From an uncultured Bacteroidales bacterium (lineage in GTDB: Bacteria; Bacteroidota; Bacteroidia; Bacteroidales; Bacteroidaceae), in contig CACYYM010000020.1 of the NCBI GenBank assembly GCA_902778625.1, positions 1 to 64,000 of the forward strand: a stretch of DNA of 64,000 nt, given 5' to 3'. Position 1 is the first letter of the stretch, and every line of letters starts with the position of its first letter. Under the pieces are notes generated by a model that did not search any database, was not told the origin of the DNA, and was given only the letters and a program-made list of their open reading frames with translations. Below are positions 61,193 to 64,000 of this stretch, piece by piece. Position numbers and translations under genes: made by a program.

Positions 61193-62200
61193 TTATGGTT
61201 GTTTATTGTATATTTCATCAGTAACAGGCTCCAGCCACTCGTTAGATGCGTCTTCTTGTACATCCTTATGATAGGTCAAATGCTGGAACCATGAATCCTT
61301 CTGGGCACCGTGCCAGTGCTTTACTTCGGCAGGAACAGCAATGATGGTGCCAGGAGTCATTTCGACGGCTTCCTTGCCCCATTCCTGATACCATCCGCGA
61401 CCAGCAACGCAAATCAATACTTGCACCTGCTTATGGTGAATGTGCCAGTTATTGCGACATCCGGGCTCGAAGGTCACATTCATTACACCACCACCAACAT
61501 CTGCAAGATAACTCTTCCCGGTGAAATACTTGCCATATGGATTAGGCTCGCCCTTAGGCCACTTGGTGCTTAGGGTGTAGCCCTCGTTACAGAGCCACGC
61601 GCAGAGTTCATCGACCAGCTGCTTTGAGTTACCCATATTCACGGCACCCTGCTTGTGGGCAGAGAGTTGTGGAGCTACACCTTCGAGACCGCTCAGGGCT
61701 GCTACGGTGACTATCTCGCGGTCGGCAGCAGAGAGTTGATTGCCAGCAAAGATGTCACCAAAGAGGTGCGACTTCAGGTAGTAGTCATCCTGTGGGCAGA
61801 ATGTGTAGTTGAAGGGCTTTCCTGAGAGCTGTGTCTGATTCTTTGTGCCCAGTTCGTAGGCCTTCTTGGCATCATCCCATTCTGCGGGGCGCTTCCAAGG
61901 CTTCCCTTCCTGCCAGTTAGGCTGCTTGTTCTCCAAAACCTTGTTCAGCACTCCCAGTGCATTCAAGCTCCGTGGAAAGCCAGTATAGGCATAGAGTTGC
62001 GAGAAAGCCTCCTTCAGTTCGTTGATGGTTACACCATTGTCGAGCGCCATGTGTACGGCAGGCTCCAAACGATTCATATCACCCAGTGCCATCAGGCAAG
62101 CACATGCTGCCAATCCTTTATGACGCTCGGTCAGCGTCTGACTGTTTGCTGTTACCATTGTCATCATCATGATTAATATAGCAAAAAATAATCTTCTCAT
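61193..62200 (-). CDS. Exported carboxymuconolactone decarboxylase-like/cupin fusion
   Basis: A 335-residue protein with a signal peptide (about 1-20). Two CMD/AhpD-like helical domains follow (about 25-100 and 150-215). The C-terminal cupin has W-H-I-H-H as metal ligands and P-A-E-V-K-H-W-H-G. The AhpD-type C-x-x-C is not obvious. The gene is 3 bp before the flavodoxin and 1 bp after the hydrolase, implying a joint role in an envelope redox or detoxification process. Confidence 0.82.
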   Translation of the reverse strand: MRRLFFAILIMMMTMVTANSQTLTERHKGLAACACLMALGDMNRLEPAVHMALDNGVTINELKEAFSQLYAYTGFPRSLNALGVLNKVLENKQPNWQEGKPWKRPAEWDDAKKAYELGTKNQTQLSGKPFNYTFCPQDDYYLKSHLFGDIFAGNQLSAADREIVTVAALSGLEGVAPQLSAHKQGAVNMGNSKQLVDELCAWLCNEGYTLSTKWPKGEPNPYGKYFTGKSYLADVGGGVMNVTFEPGCRNNWHIHHKQVQVLICVAGRGWYQEWGKEAVEMTPGTIIAVPAEVKHWHGAQKDSWFQHLTYHKDVQEDASNEWLEPVTDEIYNKQP

Positions 62201-62201
62201 G

Positions 62202-63341
62202 TTACTTCAAATTCTTGGTGAAAAAATCTGCCAGCGTGTCCCATGGAATCATGTTCTTTGGCTGACCCTTGCCAGCCTTTTCCTCGTAGCCGCCATCGTA
62301 GAGGTCACAATGAGATGCATCGGGGATGATAAGCAGCTGCTTGTTCTCTGGGTTGGGATTGGGCTCGCCAACAAACTTATAACCCTCAGCCTTACCGTCA
62401 ACCATATAGTGATAGGCAGCCTCGCCGAAGTAGCGCGAGTGAGCATCTGCACCATGCATGATGAGGACGGCAGAACGAATCTCGTTGATGTAGTAGAGGA
62501 ATCGGCTGTTGGCATAAGCTTGTGTGCCTATGACGCGCCAGCCATCGTTGGAGTTGCCAGAGCGCTTGTGATAGCCACGTTCTGTCTTGTAGTAATCGAA
62601 GTAGTCATGAATGAAGCGTGGAGCCTGTGGAGGCACACTATCAATAACTCCTCCAGCCATTGCGTTAGGATCTTCCAATCGTTGCTTCGAGAGGTTCTCG
62701 CGGTTTCTGTGGCGCCATTGCTCGTCGTCGAAAGCATCATTGTAGTCGTTACCGCTAACACGCGTCATATCGTACATCGTAGAGGCTACTGTGGCTTTGA
62801 TGCGAGTATCGGCAGCGGCAGCATTCAGGGCGATACCTCCCCAGCCGCAGATGCCGATGATGCCAATCTTCTCGGCATCTACATTATCCTGCTTCGACAG
62901 GAAATCTACAGCAGCCATGAAGTCCTCAGTATTGATGTCGGGAGAGGCTGTACGACGGGGTTCGCCGCTACTCTCGCCAGTATATGAGGGATCGAAAGCT
63001 AGCGCCACGAATCCGCGTTCAGCCATCTTCATGGCATAGAGTCCGCTACATTGTTCCTTGACGGCTCCGAAAGGACCAGATACGGCAATGGCAGGAAATC
63101 TCTCAACTTTCAACTCTGAGCTCTCAACTTTTGGTTCGTAAAGGTCTGCTGCCAGCGTCAGCCCGTATTGTGTCTTGAACGTCACTTTCCGATGAGTTAC
63201 TTTGTCGCTCAGCGGGAACACTTTGTCCCACTCCTGCGTCAATTCCAATTCCTGTTTCATGTTGTTGTCATTAGTTTGTTTTTGGTTGCATCCTGCGAGC
63301 ATCCCACCCAGCAGGATTGCGGCTAATATAGTTTTCTTCAT
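62202..63341 (-). CDS. Lipoprotein alpha/beta-hydrolase with Cys at the nucleophile elbow
   Basis: A 379-residue protein with lipobox L-A-G-C (Cys18). The nucleophile elbow reads G-I-C-G-W-G-G, placing Cys165 where serine is usual, as in dienelactone hydrolases. The acid is probably in H-G-A-D-A-H-S, the base in D-A-S-H-C-D. Residues about 71-80 (K-V-E-S-S-E-L-K-V-E) are encoded by a 7-bp repeat. It overlaps the oxidoreductase gene by 4 bp. Confidence 0.83.
   Translation of the reverse strand: MKKTILAAILLGGMLAGCNQKQTNDNNMKQELELTQEWDKVFPLSDKVTHRKVTFKTQYGLTLAADLYEPKVESSELKVERFPAIAVSGPFGAVKEQCSGLYAMKMAERGFVALAFDPSYTGESSGEPRRTASPDINTEDFMAAVDFLSKQDNVDAEKIGIIGICGWGGIALNAAAADTRIKATVASTMYDMTRVSGNDYNDAFDDEQWRHRNRENLSKQRLEDPNAMAGGVIDSVPPQAPRFIHDYFDYYKTERGYHKRSGNSNDGWRVIGTQAYANSRFLYYINEIRSAVLIMHGADAHSRYFGEAAYHYMVDGKAEGYKFVGEPNPNPENKQLLIIPDASHCDLYDGGYEEKAGKGQPKNMIPWDTLADFFTKNLK
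63099..63133. repeat. Heptamer repeat inside the hydrolase gene
   Basis: TCTCAAC-TTTCAAC-TCTGAGC-TCTCAAC in exact 7-bp phase. The unit is the reverse complement of the GTTGARA type at 54994. Confidence 0.85.
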
Positions 63342-63874
63342 ACCTTCTTTCCCAGTTCAAATGCTTCTTGCAGTTTGGGGTTCCCTTCAATCTCGCGAGC
63401 ATCATTCACGCCTCCACAGAAGAGCGTGCCTGCCAGACGGCTCTTTGGATAGCAGTCTATCCAGCCCGTCAGGCCTATTTCTGCTCGCTTTGGCGTCTCG
63501 GTTTCATCCTCGGCAGCCGTGGTCAGCAGATAGACATCGCGGAACTGATAGTCCTGTTCGTACATAGCATTCATGCGGTCAATGAGTGTCTTCATCTGAC
63601 CGCTCATCTCATAGTAGTATATAGGTGTAGCCCAGCAAATGACGTCTGCTTTCAGCACTTTAGCCATAATGTCGTTCACGTCATCGCCAGTGACACAACG
63701 GCCCAGCTTTTGGCAACCAAAGCAGCCCTTGCAAAACTGGATGTCTTTGCCGACGAGGGAAATCTTCTCCACGTCGTTCCCTGCAGCCTTAGCACCTTCC
63801 GCAAACTTGTCAGCGAGCATATCGCTGTTTGAGCCACGACGCAGGCTCGTAGAAATAACTATAACCTTCTTCAT
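63338..63874 (-). CDS. Flavodoxin-fold NAD(P)H oxidoreductase
   Basis: A 178-residue cytoplasmic FMN protein. S-T-S-L-R-R-G-S-N-S-D is the FMN phosphate loop, and C-K-G-C-F-G-C-Q-K-L-G-R-C a four-cysteine motif like that of iron-sulfur flavoproteins. A-T-P-I-Y-Y-Y-E-M-S-G completes the site. It overlaps its upstream and downstream neighbours by 4 bp each, so five genes are translationally linked. Confidence 0.85.
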   Translation of the reverse strand: MKKVIVISTSLRRGSNSDMLADKFAEGAKAAGNDVEKISLVGKDIQFCKGCFGCQKLGRCVTGDDVNDIMAKVLKADVICWATPIYYYEMSGQMKTLIDRMNAMYEQDYQFRDVYLLTTAAEDETETPKRAEIGLTGWIDCYPKSRLAGTLFCGGVNDAREIEGNPKLQEAFELGKKV

Positions 63875-64000
63875 AATATCACTTTTTTGCCGTTCTTAAT
63901 GTAAATTCCTTTATGTCCGGCCTGAGCCAATGTGCCTTGCAGAGTAAAGCAACTATTATCTTTTAACTTTTCACTCTTAACTGTATTGATGCTTGCCTGG
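63871..64000 (-). CDS. Secreted-protein C-terminus, cut by window edge
   Basis: A frame open from the right edge to a TGA at 63873-63871, partial at its 5' end. It ends G-I-Y-I-K-N-G-K-K-V-I-L, the same type of C-terminal sorting motif as the protein at 46118. Codons for K-S-E-K-L-K-D are part of a 7-bp repeat (63957-63983). It overlaps the oxidoreductase start as ATGA. Confidence 0.7.
   Translation of the reverse strand, partial: QASINTVKSEKLKDNSCFTLQGTLAQAGHKGIYIKNGKKVIL
63957..63983. repeat. Heptamer repeat inside the right-edge gene
   Basis: ATTATCT-TTTAACT-TTTCACT-CTTAACT in 7-bp phase. Confidence 0.65.

Overview
The window looks like chromosomal DNA of a Bacteroidales bacterium, most likely Prevotellaceae (Prevotella or a close relative). 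The reasons are the many Bacteroidetes-type promoters (TTTG, about 20 bp, TAnnTTTG), the lack of obvious Shine-Dalgarno sites, a PorT-type outer membrane protein together with secreted proteins ending in a short type IX-like C-terminal motif, AsnA, the nrdD-nrdG pair, and Bacteroidetes-only families such as DUF4421 and the GtaA-like glutaminase. No rRNA, tRNA, complete insertion sequence or CRISPR array was seen.

Layout. 1-9 kb: a secreted repeat protein running off the left edge (minus strand), then a plus-strand series of YqiA-like esterase, ffh, folD, a patatin/outer-membrane-barrel protein and a DUF4421 protein, followed by a repeat-rich gene-free stretch. 9-19 kb: rho (minus), an Uup-like ABC-F ATPase, asnA, a TonB-dependent receptor, an amidase, an MCE/MlaD protein and a PfkB sugar kinase. 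19-39.5 kb: a minus-strand surface polysaccharide locus read from a promoter near 39.5 kb. It has TviB/TviC-type genes (UDP-GlcNAc to UDP-GalNAcA), WecB/WecC (UDP-ManNAcA), Wzx, Wzy, three GT4 glycosyltransferases, two WecG/TagA/CpsF transferases, two hexapeptide acetyltransferases, a TupA-type ATP-grasp protein, a WbuC cupin, a nucleotidyltransferase and a WcaJ-type initiating transferase. A glutaminase-family secreted protein follows. The middle of the locus (about 28.5-36.5 kb) is visibly AT-richer than its flanks, as expected for an exchanged serotype cassette. 39.7-44.6 kb: GH16, Mrp/ApbC, nrdG, nrdD. 44.6-46.1 kb: a gene-poor strip with the remnant of a mobile-element DUF3987 gene, a large nested palindrome and a candidate structured RNA. 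46-64 kb: secreted proteins, trmB, rubredoxin, a second TonB receptor, a Y-family polymerase with a small YolD-like partner, rplS, a split 5'-nucleotidase, ferredoxin, porT, a DUF6055-like metallopeptidase and an envelope redox operon running off the right edge.

The most unusual content is in the repeats. Seven gene-free places carry short arrays whose sequences differ from place to place but share a 22-bp period and an ACGTG/CACGT-like core in fixed phase. In the best copies the unit is an 18-bp dyad (8-bp arms around GT). A second class of repeat has a 7-bp period and many unrelated unit sequences. It sits just before start codons and also inside genes, including one signal peptide and the body of a hydrolase. 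A third dispersed element, with palindromic parts, is translated inside Rho and forms the end of rubredoxin. Several stop codons (ffh, folD, pfkB, rubredoxin) are supplied by these repeats.
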